DNA from: Lachnospiraceae bacterium
GTDB lineage: Bacteria; Bacillota; Clostridia; Lachnospirales; Lachnospiraceae
Reading direction: 5' to 3'
NCBI GenBank assembly: GCA_024403615.1
Contig: JAKSRM010000003.1
Coordinates: forward strand, 62,001 to 126,000
Length of the DNA stretch: 64,000 nucleotides
Shown here: in pieces, positions 53,586 through 61,385 of the stretch
Position numbering within the stretch: position 1 is the first letter of the stretch
Layout of the letters: the number at the start of each line of letters is the position of its first letter
Made by a program: the position numbers and the translations under genes
The notes under the pieces: model-generated
What the model was told of the DNA's origin: nothing
The model's input: the letters and a program-made list of their open reading frames with translations, nothing else
Database searches by the model: none

Positions 53586-54188
53586 TCATTTCAAAATAAA
53601 TTTATTCTTCTCTCTTTTTACTAATCCAGCCTCTTCCAAGTTATCGATACAGCGATACAGACTGCTTCGGCCGATTTTCAGCCTTCGTGCCAGCTCCGCC
53701 ATGCCGATATCTAAAGAAGCCGTTCCTTCTTCATCTGCAATGGATAACAAATATTCATACAACTTATGATCTACGCTTCCCGCAGAAAAGGTATCCAATC
53801 GTTTATTCAAAAACCGAATTCGGTCTGACAAAAAAGCGATATAGTTTAATGCAATCTGTGGATATTGCTGAATCAATTCCTTAAAATCCGTTTCTGTAAT
53901 ATATCGGATGGTTCCATTCTCCATTGCAAGAATGCTGCTCAAAGAAGAGTCCCATTCTCCAAACAAAGAAGCTGCTCCAAACATTTCTCCCGCACCGATT
54001 TTTCGAACGGTTATAGAGGCTCCCGCTTCCGTGTTCCGAATGATTTTTGCCGAACCAGTGATTATCATTCCAATGCTTCCTGTCCGGTAAAGTTCCGTTC
54101 CTTTTTGAAACCGTTCTGTCTTTAGCCGACCTTCCACTTTTTTTATTTCTTCTTCTTTTAATCCTTCAAGAATAAAAAAGCTCATCAT
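53586..54188 (-). CDS. Crp/Fnr family transcriptional regulator
   Basis: 200 residues. The cyclic-nucleotide-like beta-roll (about 20-110) includes IGAGEMFGAASLFGEWDSSL. A long dimerisation helix (YIAFLSDRIRFLNKRLDTFS) follows, then a C-terminal winged helix (GMAELARRLKIGRSSLYRCI, about 163-182). It has no cysteine cluster for an iron-sulfur center. It probably senses a small effector and controls its own operon with the binding protein and permease downstream. The effector is unknown. Confidence 0.88.
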   Translation of the reverse strand: MMSFFILEGLKEEEIKKVEGRLKTERFQKGTELYRTGSIGMIITGSAKIIRNTEAGASITVRKIGAGEMFGAASLFGEWDSSLSSILAMENGTIRYITETDFKELIQQYPQIALNYIAFLSDRIRFLNKRLDTFSAGSVDHKLYEYLLSIADEEGTASLDIGMAELARRLKIGRSSLYRCIDNLEEAGLVKREKNKFILK

Positions 54189-54354
54189 AACCTCTTCTTC
54201 TAACAGTCTTTATCTCTTCAAATACTATTATTCAGGAGTTGTTTCAATATGTCCCATATAGTACACTTTTTTATTATTTTATACTATAATACTCCTAAAA
54301 ATCAACCTGCTTCCTTGAAAACATCCTCTCATCCAATTTGTATTTCCAGTTTTC

Positions 54355-54608
54355 CGCAAAATCATTGAGATATGTACTGCTACTTTTCCTCTTCTCTGCG
54401 AAATTGTTGAGATATGTACACCTACTCTTTCTCTTTTCTGCGAAATTGTTGAGATATGTACTCTTTTTTTAACTTTTCACGTTGCAATGGCTTCAAAATA
54501 TGTACATATCTCAACTTTCTTGCAGCAAAATACTTTTGAGTGCGTACATATCTCAACTTTTTTGCAATAAGAGACTTTTGAGGTCGTACATATCTCAACT
54601 TTTTTCGT
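54355..54608. repeat. Palindromic repeat array 3
   Basis: Six 24-nt units. Forward: 54355-54378, 54397-54420, 54439-54462. Reverse: 54501-54524, 54543-54566, 54585-54608. The period is exactly 42 throughout. The forward unit is TGCGAAATTG then TTGAGATATGTAC; reverse units read GTACATATCTCAACTTTTTT. Forward spacers are pyrimidine-only or nearly so (CCTACTCTTTCTCTTTTC). Reverse spacers repeat ACTTTTGAG just before CGTAC. The centre is 38 bases. The array sits between the start of the Crp-type regulator gene and the terminator of an acetyltransferase gene, as array 2 sits between an esterase start and a terminator. The rest of 54189-54746 shows an AT-rich upstream region and no supported gene. 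Confidence 0.93.
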
Positions 54609-54662
54609 TTTTTTCTACATTCATAGCCCACAGAGCCTTTATATTTCCAAAAAAGTAGCATC

Positions 54663-54687
54663 AAAAAGGCAGGGCGAAAAGCCCTGC
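54663..54687 (-). terminator. Terminator of the acetyltransferase gene
   Basis: Minus-strand stem GCAGGGC/GCCCTGC with a 5-base loop, followed by CTTTTT. Confidence 0.88.
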
Positions 54688-54746
54688 AATTCTTTATTCC
54701 TTTAATAATTTTATAAACTTATTTTGACCTAGCTCTTCCGTAGTCT

Positions 54747-55178
54747 TTACAAATCCTTACGGAACCGCAGCTGGGTTTTATCGCATTCATAGCCCAGGTG
54801 CTCATAGAAGCCATGGGCCTCTTTCCGCTCAATTCTGGAATTCAGACGGATATAGGAAGCGCCAGTTTTCTTTGCATGCTCCTCAAAAGCCTTTAACAAT
54901 GCTTTTCCGTAGCCTTTGCCTTTTTCTTCATTTGCTACCGCCAGCCCCATAACGTTCCAGCCTTTTTCTTTATACACCAAATGAAAATCTTCCGCCTGGA
55001 TAAAGCCTTTTACTTTTCCGTCCGTCTCGTCTTCATAAACTGCGACATAATAATGCTCATCGGCAGATAGAACCGGAATCTGCTCCCGTAAAATTTCCAC
55101 CGTAGTCATTTGGTCTAAGGATGTGATGCAGATTTCCATTACTTCTTCTGCATCTTTTATTTCTATCGGTCTTATCAT
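54747..55178 (-). CDS. GNAT family N-acetyltransferase
   Basis: 143 residues, a minimal GNAT: MIRPIEIKDAEEVMEICI at the start, the acetyl-CoA loop VANEEKGKGYGKALLKAFEE (about 81-100) and the C-terminal KEAHGFYEHLGYECDKTQ. Its ATG lies one base after the stop of the spermidine-synthase-like gene, so the two are translationally coupled. This may mean a shared pathway, for instance polyamine acetylation, but that is speculation. Confidence 0.85.
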   Translation of the reverse strand: MIRPIEIKDAEEVMEICITSLDQMTTVEILREQIPVLSADEHYYVAVYEDETDGKVKGFIQAEDFHLVYKEKGWNVMGLAVANEEKGKGYGKALLKAFEEHAKKTGASYIRLNSRIERKEAHGFYEHLGYECDKTQLRFRKDL

Positions 55179-55179
55179 T

Positions 55180-56808
55180 TTATTGCAACGCGTTAATCAG
55201 CCCTTCCAGGCCTTCCTCTTTGTAAATTTCTTTATAGTATTCCGTTTCTTCACCAATCAGGTCATCAATTACTCTCATGCTTAAGAGCTCCACTGGCGCC
55301 TTATCGTCGGTCATTACATGACCGGTAGAAACATAATCTACCAAATTCTTATCTAACTTTTTCATCAGACTTTTCAGGTCTGCATTTTTCTCCGCCTTCA
55401 CATTTTCCGTAAAGGTCTGACGGAAATTTGGATCATTTACTGCAAACAGTTCCCGGTTGGTAGCATAAGGAACATCCACGGTGCAAACTTCCGAGAACAC
55501 ATTGGAAATGGTGTCTGCCAGATACTGGTTCATATTTCCTTCTTCTTTTCCCCGCATGTTCATGTTAACTACCATGACACCGCTCGGATTCAGATGATCT
55601 TTCACCAGATTAAAAAATTCTACCGACGCCATCTGGAACGGAATGGTAATGTCCTGATACGCATCCAACATAATGACATCGTATTTTTTATCAATAACAT
55701 TCAAATAGGCTCTGCCATCATAGGTCACAACCGGAATATCTTCCGAAAGGTGGAAATACTCCGATGCTAGCTTCGTAATGTCCTCATCGATTTCCACGCC
55801 AGTAATATTCAGTTTCGCATGGTCGCCAAAATACCTTTGACACTGAGTCGCATAAGTTCCCGTTCCCATACCTAAAACCAGAATGTCCAGTTCTTCTTTG
55901 TCATTGATGCCCGCCATCAACGGAGCTGCCATCGCATAATCATAATACATACCGGTCAGCGTATCCGACTTCTCATAAACGGACTGAACACCGAACAAAA
56001 CGTTGGTGGACAAAATCACTCTGTTTTCGTCTTCCTTTACCTGAAGGTAGTTATATACGGACTCTCCTTCGTAGGTCAGGTCGCTTTCCCAAAAAGCGAA
56101 GCTATCGGAATGTCCAAAAACACAAGCTAAAATAAATACTACGGCGCCGACCACAACCTTGGCCGTTTTTACTTTACTGCTTAAGAAATAGATTATTGCC
56201 AACGCCAAAAGAATTCCGGCAAAAATCAAAAATGTAATCGAAGTGCCAACTGCCGGAATGGTAACGAAAGTTGGAACGAAAGTACCGATAATGCTACCGA
56301 TGGTATTGGATGCATTTAATCTTCCGACAATTTTTCCACTGTCGTCTAAATCATCTACGGTATATTTTACAAGGCAAGGAGTAACCGTTCCTAACAGAAA
56401 CAGTGGAAATACGAAAATAATCATACAGGTTGCAAAGGCAGCCCATACCAAAAACGCATTGCTGACCGTAAAAATCATAACCGCCGCAATGCCAATAACG
56501 ATATATTTTCCAACCACCGGAATCAAACCGATCCAGATGGATGCAATAATAATACGGCCATACAAACGGTCTGGATTTGGATTCTTGTCCGCGCTACGTC
56601 CGCCGTAAAGATTTCCCAAAGCCATGGCAATCATGATGGTTCCGATAATAATGGTCCATACAATCTGGGAAGAACTGAAGTACGGTGCTAACAACCTGCT
56701 GGCACCTAATTCTACCGCCATCAAAGACATGCCGGAGAAAAACTCCGTCAGATATAAAAATATCTTATTCTTTAATATTTTCCGTTTTTCTACTTTTTTC
56801 GGCTCCAT
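55180..56808 (-). CDS. Membrane-fused spermidine-synthase-like methyltransferase-fold protein
   Basis: 542 residues. The first 230 residues form about eight helices (FFSGMSLMAVELGASRLLAP at the start; LNASNTIGSIIGTFVPTF in the middle), as in the fused MFS/spermidine synthase group. The soluble half has VLGMGTGTYATQCQRYF (about 314-330), TGVEIDEDITKLASEYF and VVTYDGRAYLNV, then DVIMLDAYQDITIPFQM, the pattern of SpeE-type aminopropyltransferases. Whether it makes polyamines is uncertain because the family is diverse. Operon with the acetyltransferase downstream. Confidence 0.85.
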   Translation of the reverse strand: MEPKKVEKRKILKNKIFLYLTEFFSGMSLMAVELGASRLLAPYFSSSQIVWTIIIGTIMIAMALGNLYGGRSADKNPNPDRLYGRIIIASIWIGLIPVVGKYIVIGIAAVMIFTVSNAFLVWAAFATCMIIFVFPLFLLGTVTPCLVKYTVDDLDDSGKIVGRLNASNTIGSIIGTFVPTFVTIPAVGTSITFLIFAGILLALAIIYFLSSKVKTAKVVVGAVVFILACVFGHSDSFAFWESDLTYEGESVYNYLQVKEDENRVILSTNVLFGVQSVYEKSDTLTGMYYDYAMAAPLMAGINDKEELDILVLGMGTGTYATQCQRYFGDHAKLNITGVEIDEDITKLASEYFHLSEDIPVVTYDGRAYLNVIDKKYDVIMLDAYQDITIPFQMASVEFFNLVKDHLNPSGVMVVNMNMRGKEEGNMNQYLADTISNVFSEVCTVDVPYATNRELFAVNDPNFRQTFTENVKAEKNADLKSLMKKLDKNLVDYVSTGHVMTDDKAPVELLSMRVIDDLIGEETEYYKEIYKEEGLEGLINALQ

Positions 56809-56867
56809 AAAGAACCCTTGCCTTTCACATTTTCTAACAATCGTGAAGTCTTCGCCTTGTAGTCGGT

Positions 56868-57674
56868 TTATCGTTCAATTCCGAAATATTCCTTCAGAAC
56901 ATCCAGAACTTCTGTTTCTTCAATTTCTTTAACGGTTTTTCCTGCCTTATTTACTTCCGTAAATTTATTTCCCATTAAAGAAACAAAGCCTTCTTCCGTA
57001 CGCTTATTTACCATACGCATTTTACGGAAGCCAGAATCTGGAGCATTTGCACAATGGTCGCAATGATATAAAAAGTCCACGTTCAGGAATGGAGACTCAG
57101 AGAACATAACAACTGGCTGGCGTTCTGCGTCGTTGGAGCCGTCCTCGCCATAGCCTACGCCTTTTCCCCTGCATACCAAATGCCATCCGGAGAAAGACTC
57201 TTCACACCAGTAAGTTTCGTTCTTGTAAGTCTGCTTTTCTTCACTCAGTTCTACTGCAAATGGAGCCATTGGTCCGCCAAAACCAACATCACAGAAATAT
57301 CTCTTTCCCTCCAGGAAAACGAGAACTCCTCGATGCATAACCGGCGTAAGGATGTCTCTGCGGGACTCTACTCGGCACATAACAGAATATGCATCAAAGC
57401 CTAAATCGCGAAGCAGGCAAACAAACAATCCGTTCATTTCAAAACAAAAACCGCCTCTTTTACGATTGACGATTTTATCGAACAAAACTTCAGTATCCAA
57501 AGATACCTGCTCATCAAACAGGGCCGTGCTTAAATCTTCAAAAGGAACATAGCACTGATGATGCCAGATTAAAGAATTCAGGCATTCTAAATCTAATTTT
57601 ATTGGCTCATCAAAACCGATTCTCTCCAGGTATTTTTTTGTGTCCGGAATATGGTCATAGGTAAATTCGTACAT
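56868..57674 (-). CDS. nat: Arylamine N-acetyltransferase
   Basis: 268 residues, the usual NAT length. The Cys-His-Asp triad is visible: RGGFCFEMNGLF (Cys about 73), MHRGVLVFLEGK (His about 111) and CDVGFGGPMAPF (Asp about 128). The N-terminal helical domain includes LIWHHQCYVPFEDLS. It transfers acetyl from acetyl-CoA to aromatic amines or hydrazines. It is transcribed toward the spermidine-synthase-like gene (59-base gap). Ribosome site GAGGAG precedes the ATG. Confidence 0.92.
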   Translation of the reverse strand: MYEFTYDHIPDTKKYLERIGFDEPIKLDLECLNSLIWHHQCYVPFEDLSTALFDEQVSLDTEVLFDKIVNRKRGGFCFEMNGLFVCLLRDLGFDAYSVMCRVESRRDILTPVMHRGVLVFLEGKRYFCDVGFGGPMAPFAVELSEEKQTYKNETYWCEESFSGWHLVCRGKGVGYGEDGSNDAERQPVVMFSESPFLNVDFLYHCDHCANAPDSGFRKMRMVNKRTEEGFVSLMGNKFTEVNKAGKTVKEIEETEVLDVLKEYFGIER

Positions 57675-57788
57675 GATACTTCTCCTCTATAAGTAATTAC
57701 GGCAATCATACCATATTTTTTAAGGAAGTCGCAATGAGAACAAAGTTTCTCTGTACAAAAACAGTACTATGCGAAGAGGAAGTAAAAA

Positions 57789-57840
57789 TGGTATAATACG
57801 GTCATAAACAAGGAAGTCAGTCTCTGCCAGTTTTGCAGAG
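57789..57840 (+). promoter_or_regulatory. Extended -10 promoter and leader hairpin of the esterase gene
   Basis: TGGTATAAT at 57789-57797 is an extended -10. Transcription would start near 57804 and make a leader with a 7-bp hairpin TCTCTGC/GCAGAGA (57821-57841) before the GAGGAG ribosome site and the ATG at 57862. Confidence 0.5.
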
Positions 57841-57861
57841 ATTCCAAAGAGAGGAGAAGAT

Positions 57862-59007
57862 ATGAATATACCTGAAGAATTTTTAACAAACCAAGTTTTT
57901 GATTCCCGCGCGATCGGATTTAACCGTCAGCTGATTTCTCCACAGTTAATCAAAGGTGGACAGATTGAAGGCTCTAACATTGGTTACAAAGTATTTCCAG
58001 ATGGAAAAGTATGGGTTACCTTAGATGGCCCTACTGCAAATGAAGTAAAAGCTGGCTATCCAGGCAACATGGTTGATCTGGTAAAGAACGAAGACGGCAT
58101 CTGGACCGGAACTATCCAGTATGATGCTCCTGGTCTGAAACAGCTGATTTTCTACGTTGATGGCGTAAGAATTATCAACCCACTGTCACCTATCGGCTAC
58201 GGCTGGGGCGTAGGTATCAACTACATCGAAGTTCCAGATCCAGAACAGGATTACCTCTTAATTAAGAACGTACCACACGGCACCGTTTCCCAGGAATATT
58301 TCTATTCTGAGATTACCGGCGAAACTGAATGCTGCTATATCTACACACCTCCAAAATATCGTGATGATTTAGATACAAAATACCCAGTATTATATCTGCA
58401 GCACGGCGGCGGAGAAAATGAAACCTGCTGGACAGACCTTGGAAAAGTAAACTTCATCATGGACAACCTTTTAGCAGAAGGCAAAATCGTTCCTTTCATC
58501 ATCGTTATGAACAACGCTATGATGCAGATGAATAAAGATGGCAACCCAGTTCTTGACAACAGCCAGTACAATGACATGATTATCCAGGACTGCATCCCAT
58601 TCATCGAGTCCAAATACCGTGTAATCGCTGATAAGAAGCACCGTGCAATCGCAGGTCTTTCCATGGGATCTCTGCTCTCTGGCGAAATGATTATGTACCA
58701 CTATGATGTATTTGGTTCTGCTGGATTATTCACAGGCTATACCTATCCAAAGGTATTCAACCGTGGCAAATCTCAGGACGATCAGCTGAAAGTATTTGAT
58801 GATCCAGAAACCTTCAACCGTGAAGTAAATCCATTCTTCGGCGCTATCGGCGACCGCGAGCCTTCTGTTCCTCTGTTTGAAGAAGAACGCAAGATGTGCG
58901 CAGAAAAAGGCATCAACTACATCCAGAAGATTTATCCAGGCGAGCATGAATGGAGAGTATGGAGAGCTGCATTCCATGATTATGCACAGATGATTTTCCG
59001 TGATTGA
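57862..59007 (+). CDS. Esterase of the enterochelin/feruloyl-esterase-like group with N-terminal early-set domain
   Basis: 381 residues. The first about 125 residues form an immunoglobulin-like early-set domain (GYKVFPDGKVWVTLDGP..., LKQLIFYVDGVRIINP). The esterase domain then starts with SQEYFYSEITGETECCYIYT and continues with YPVLYLQHGGGENETCW. The nucleophile elbow IAGLSMGS has Ser at about 267, and the His is probably in GEHEWRVWRAAFHDY. This two-domain layout is common in feruloyl/acetyl-xylan esterases of gut bacteria, but they are often secreted and this one has no signal peptide. Could act on imported hydroxycinnamoyl or acetyl esters. Confidence 0.84.
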   Translation: MNIPEEFLTNQVFDSRAIGFNRQLISPQLIKGGQIEGSNIGYKVFPDGKVWVTLDGPTANEVKAGYPGNMVDLVKNEDGIWTGTIQYDAPGLKQLIFYVDGVRIINPLSPIGYGWGVGINYIEVPDPEQDYLLIKNVPHGTVSQEYFYSEITGETECCYIYTPPKYRDDLDTKYPVLYLQHGGGENETCWTDLGKVNFIMDNLLAEGKIVPFIIVMNNAMMQMNKDGNPVLDNSQYNDMIIQDCIPFIESKYRVIADKKHRAIAGLSMGSLLSGEMIMYHYDVFGSAGLFTGYTYPKVFNRGKSQDDQLKVFDDPETFNREVNPFFGAIGDREPSVPLFEEERKMCAEKGINYIQKIYPGEHEWRVWRAAFHDYAQMIFRD

Positions 59008-59044
59008 TTTCGTTACTGAACTTTCAAAATTATAAGAGCAAAAT

Positions 59045-59076
59045 AAAACAGCGGGAACAATTCCCGCTGTTTTTAT
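59045..59076. terminator. Terminator between the esterase and UroD-like genes
   Basis: Stem ACAGCGGGAA/TTCCCGCTGT with a 3-base loop, A and T runs on both sides; serves both converging genes. Confidence 0.92.
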
Positions 59077-59093
59077 GATGTCTTACGACAAGA

Positions 59094-60116
59094 TTATTTC
59101 TGGTAGAATTCGTGGCTGATTTCATCCATGATTCTGTTAACAGTAGCTTTCTTCCAAAGAACGAACTGATCGTTAGGGTCTGGAATGATGAAGTGTACCT
59201 GGAATGCGAATCCACCGCCTGGAGCGTACTGGTTAGCAACATCCCAAAGGATCTCACGGATTTCATCTTCTGTGATGCCAGGTTTCTCGAATGTCTGTGA
59301 AGAGTTGATACATCCGGTAAGAACAACTTTGTTACCAAATCTCTTCTTGATTGCTGCAAGGTCGTTGCAGTTCTGAGCTGGGTTCCATCCAGTAACACCA
59401 ACTTTTTCAATCATGTCAGGCATAAAGATTTCACATTTACCACAGTTATGAAGAGTAATAGGAAGATTTCTTTCTTTTGCAAACTCAGTTACTCTGCTGT
59501 AACGAGGAACGAAGTATTTCTGCATCATCTCTAAGGATACGAAAGGATTTCCCCAAGCTGCTGTATCATCACCAATACCAAAGATGTCTGGTTTGTAGTA
59601 GTCGATAGAATTCTTTACTACTTCACATGTGAAATCGCAAAGATAATCGAATAATGCTTCGCACTCTTCTGGTTCTTCAGATAATGCGCAAAGGCCCTCT
59701 GTGAATCCCATGAATGCCATTAAATTCTGGAAGTATCCAGCGCTTGCGCCGTAAGATACTGCCTGATTTTCATAATCGATGTGAGCATTTTCAAGGTCTT
59801 TCTTAGCCATCATTTCCCAGTCAACACCTTCCAGTGATGGAGCCTTGATTACATCGTGCCATTTTGTGATGTCGTCTAACAGGAAGTCCCATGTCTTAGG
59901 AATTCTTCCGCCAGCTGCTTCTTTGCTGGTGATGAGTTCTACTCCCCAAATATCCCACATACGTCCTTCAGCATCAAACTTTCTGCCAATAACAGATGGT
60001 GAAACACCTGCGCTTGGTCCAGGAATAGCTGGGTCCATGGAAATATGAGGAATCCATTCAGGCTGTTCGCCACGAAGACACATCAAATAGTTTTCTTTTT
60101 CTGTTAATTTTGCCAT
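59094..60116 (-). CDS. UroD-family MtaA/CmuA-like protein, tandem copy 1
   Basis: The ATG at 60116 follows GGAGGAGG by eight bases, giving 340 residues (MAKLTEKENYLMCLRGEQPE). A longer frame to 60206 covers the leader and is not needed. It has the methyltransferase-type zinc motif TLHNCGK (His, Cys) and the later Cys in VLTGCINSSQTFEKPG. It is closely similar to the gene at 60279, even in the leader and ribosome site, so it is a tandem duplicate. The likely role is corrinoid or thiol methyl transfer, or a related demethylation, rather than heme synthesis. Confidence 0.85.
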   Translation of the reverse strand: MAKLTEKENYLMCLRGEQPEWIPHISMDPAIPGPSAGVSPSVIGRKFDAEGRMWDIWGVELITSKEAAGGRIPKTWDFLLDDITKWHDVIKAPSLEGVDWEMMAKKDLENAHIDYENQAVSYGASAGYFQNLMAFMGFTEGLCALSEEPEECEALFDYLCDFTCEVVKNSIDYYKPDIFGIGDDTAAWGNPFVSLEMMQKYFVPRYSRVTEFAKERNLPITLHNCGKCEIFMPDMIEKVGVTGWNPAQNCNDLAAIKKRFGNKVVLTGCINSSQTFEKPGITEDEIREILWDVANQYAPGGGFAFQVHFIIPDPNDQFVLWKKATVNRIMDEISHEFYQK

Positions 60117-60225
60117 TAGATTATCCTCCTCCAATAAAATTATATAGTTTTCTTTACAAATACCGTCATAAAAATCACGCCCATAATTGTTTCTATTTGT
60201 ATACACGATATTCTACCACATTCAT

Positions 60226-60255
60226 AAAAAAAAGGGGAGAAAAATCTCCCCTTTT
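60226..60255 (-). terminator. Terminator between the tandem UroD-like genes
   Basis: Minus-strand stem AAGGGGAGA/TCTCCCCTT with a 4-base loop, then a long T run. Confidence 0.9.
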
Positions 60256-60278
60256 CCTTATTCGAAAAATAGTTCTTT

Positions 60279-61298
60279 TTATTTGTAGAAAGAAACACTG
60301 ATTTCGTGCATAACTTTGTTAACGGTAGCTTTCTTCCACTGTACAAACTGATCGGTTGGATCAGGAATGATGAAGTGGCTCTGGAATGCGAATCCGCCGC
60401 CAGGAGCATATTTGTTAGCAACGTCTTCAAGAATCGCACGGATTTCATCTTCTGTGATGCCAGGTTTCTCAAAGGTCTGAGAAGAGTTGATGCATCCGGT
60501 AAGAACTAACTTGTTACCGAATTTTTCTTTGATTGCAACAAGGTCGTTGCAGTCCTGAGCTGGGTTCCAGCCGTTAACACCAACAACATTTACCATGTCG
60601 TCCATGAAGATTTCGCATTTTCCGCAGTTATGAAGAGTAATAGCAAGACCTCTATCTTTTGCGTAATCTGTTAATCTGCTGTAACGAGGAACGAAGTATT
60701 TACGCATCATTTCCAGAGATACGAAAGGATTGTTCCAAGCTGCTGTATCGTCTGTCAGATTGAAGATGTCTGGTTTGTAATAATCGATAGATTTTTCAAT
60801 TACTTCACAAGAGAAGTCGCAAAGGTAATCAAATAATGCTTCGCATTCTTCTGGTTCTTCTGATAAAGCGCAAAGGCCTTCTGTGAATCCCATGAATGCC
60901 ATTAAGTTCTGGAAGAATCCGCCGCCAGCGCTGTATCCAACTGCCTGGTTCTCACGGTCGATAGGTCTAGCTTCCAGATCTTTCTTAGCCATCATTTCCC
61001 AATCAATGCCTTCCAGTGATGGAGCTTTGATTACGTCATGCCATTTTGTGATGTCGTCAAGAATGAAATCCCATGTCTTAGGAATTCTTCCGCCAGCTGC
61101 TTCTTTACTTGTGATGAGCTCAACGCCCCACATATCGAACATTCTTCCGTCTGGTTCTACTTTCATTCCCATGATAGATGGGCCAGTTCCTGCGGATGGT
61201 CCAGGGGTTCCCTGATCCATAGCGATATGAGGAATCCATTCAGGCTGTTCGCCACGGAGACACATCAAATAGTTTTCTTTTTCTGTTAATTTTGCCAT
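60279..61298 (-). CDS. UroD-family MtaA/CmuA-like protein, tandem copy 2
   Basis: 339 residues from the ATG at 61298, again directly after GGAGGAGGATAATCTA. It is a near-duplicate of the 59094 gene: shared blocks include MCLRGEQPEWIPHI, PKTWDFILDDITKWHDVI, SLEMMRKYFVPRYSRL, ITLHNCGKCEIFM and VLTGCINSSQTFEKPGITED. The zinc ligands His-x-Cys and Cys are all present. Variation clusters at about 25-50 and 125-145, near the expected active-site mouth, suggesting different substrates. No corrinoid protein gene is adjacent. The DUF362 gene lies 87 bases upstream. Confidence 0.85.
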   Translation of the reverse strand: MAKLTEKENYLMCLRGEQPEWIPHIAMDQGTPGPSAGTGPSIMGMKVEPDGRMFDMWGVELITSKEAAGGRIPKTWDFILDDITKWHDVIKAPSLEGIDWEMMAKKDLEARPIDRENQAVGYSAGGGFFQNLMAFMGFTEGLCALSEEPEECEALFDYLCDFSCEVIEKSIDYYKPDIFNLTDDTAAWNNPFVSLEMMRKYFVPRYSRLTDYAKDRGLAITLHNCGKCEIFMDDMVNVVGVNGWNPAQDCNDLVAIKEKFGNKLVLTGCINSSQTFEKPGITEDEIRAILEDVANKYAPGGGFAFQSHFIIPDPTDQFVQWKKATVNKVMHEISVSFYK

Positions 61299-61385
61299 TA
61301 GATTATCCTCCTCCAAAGAGTATTGTTTTTTTTACGTACGCCCCATTTTAGCACATCAAAGTAAAAAAGGGGATAAATTTTTGTT

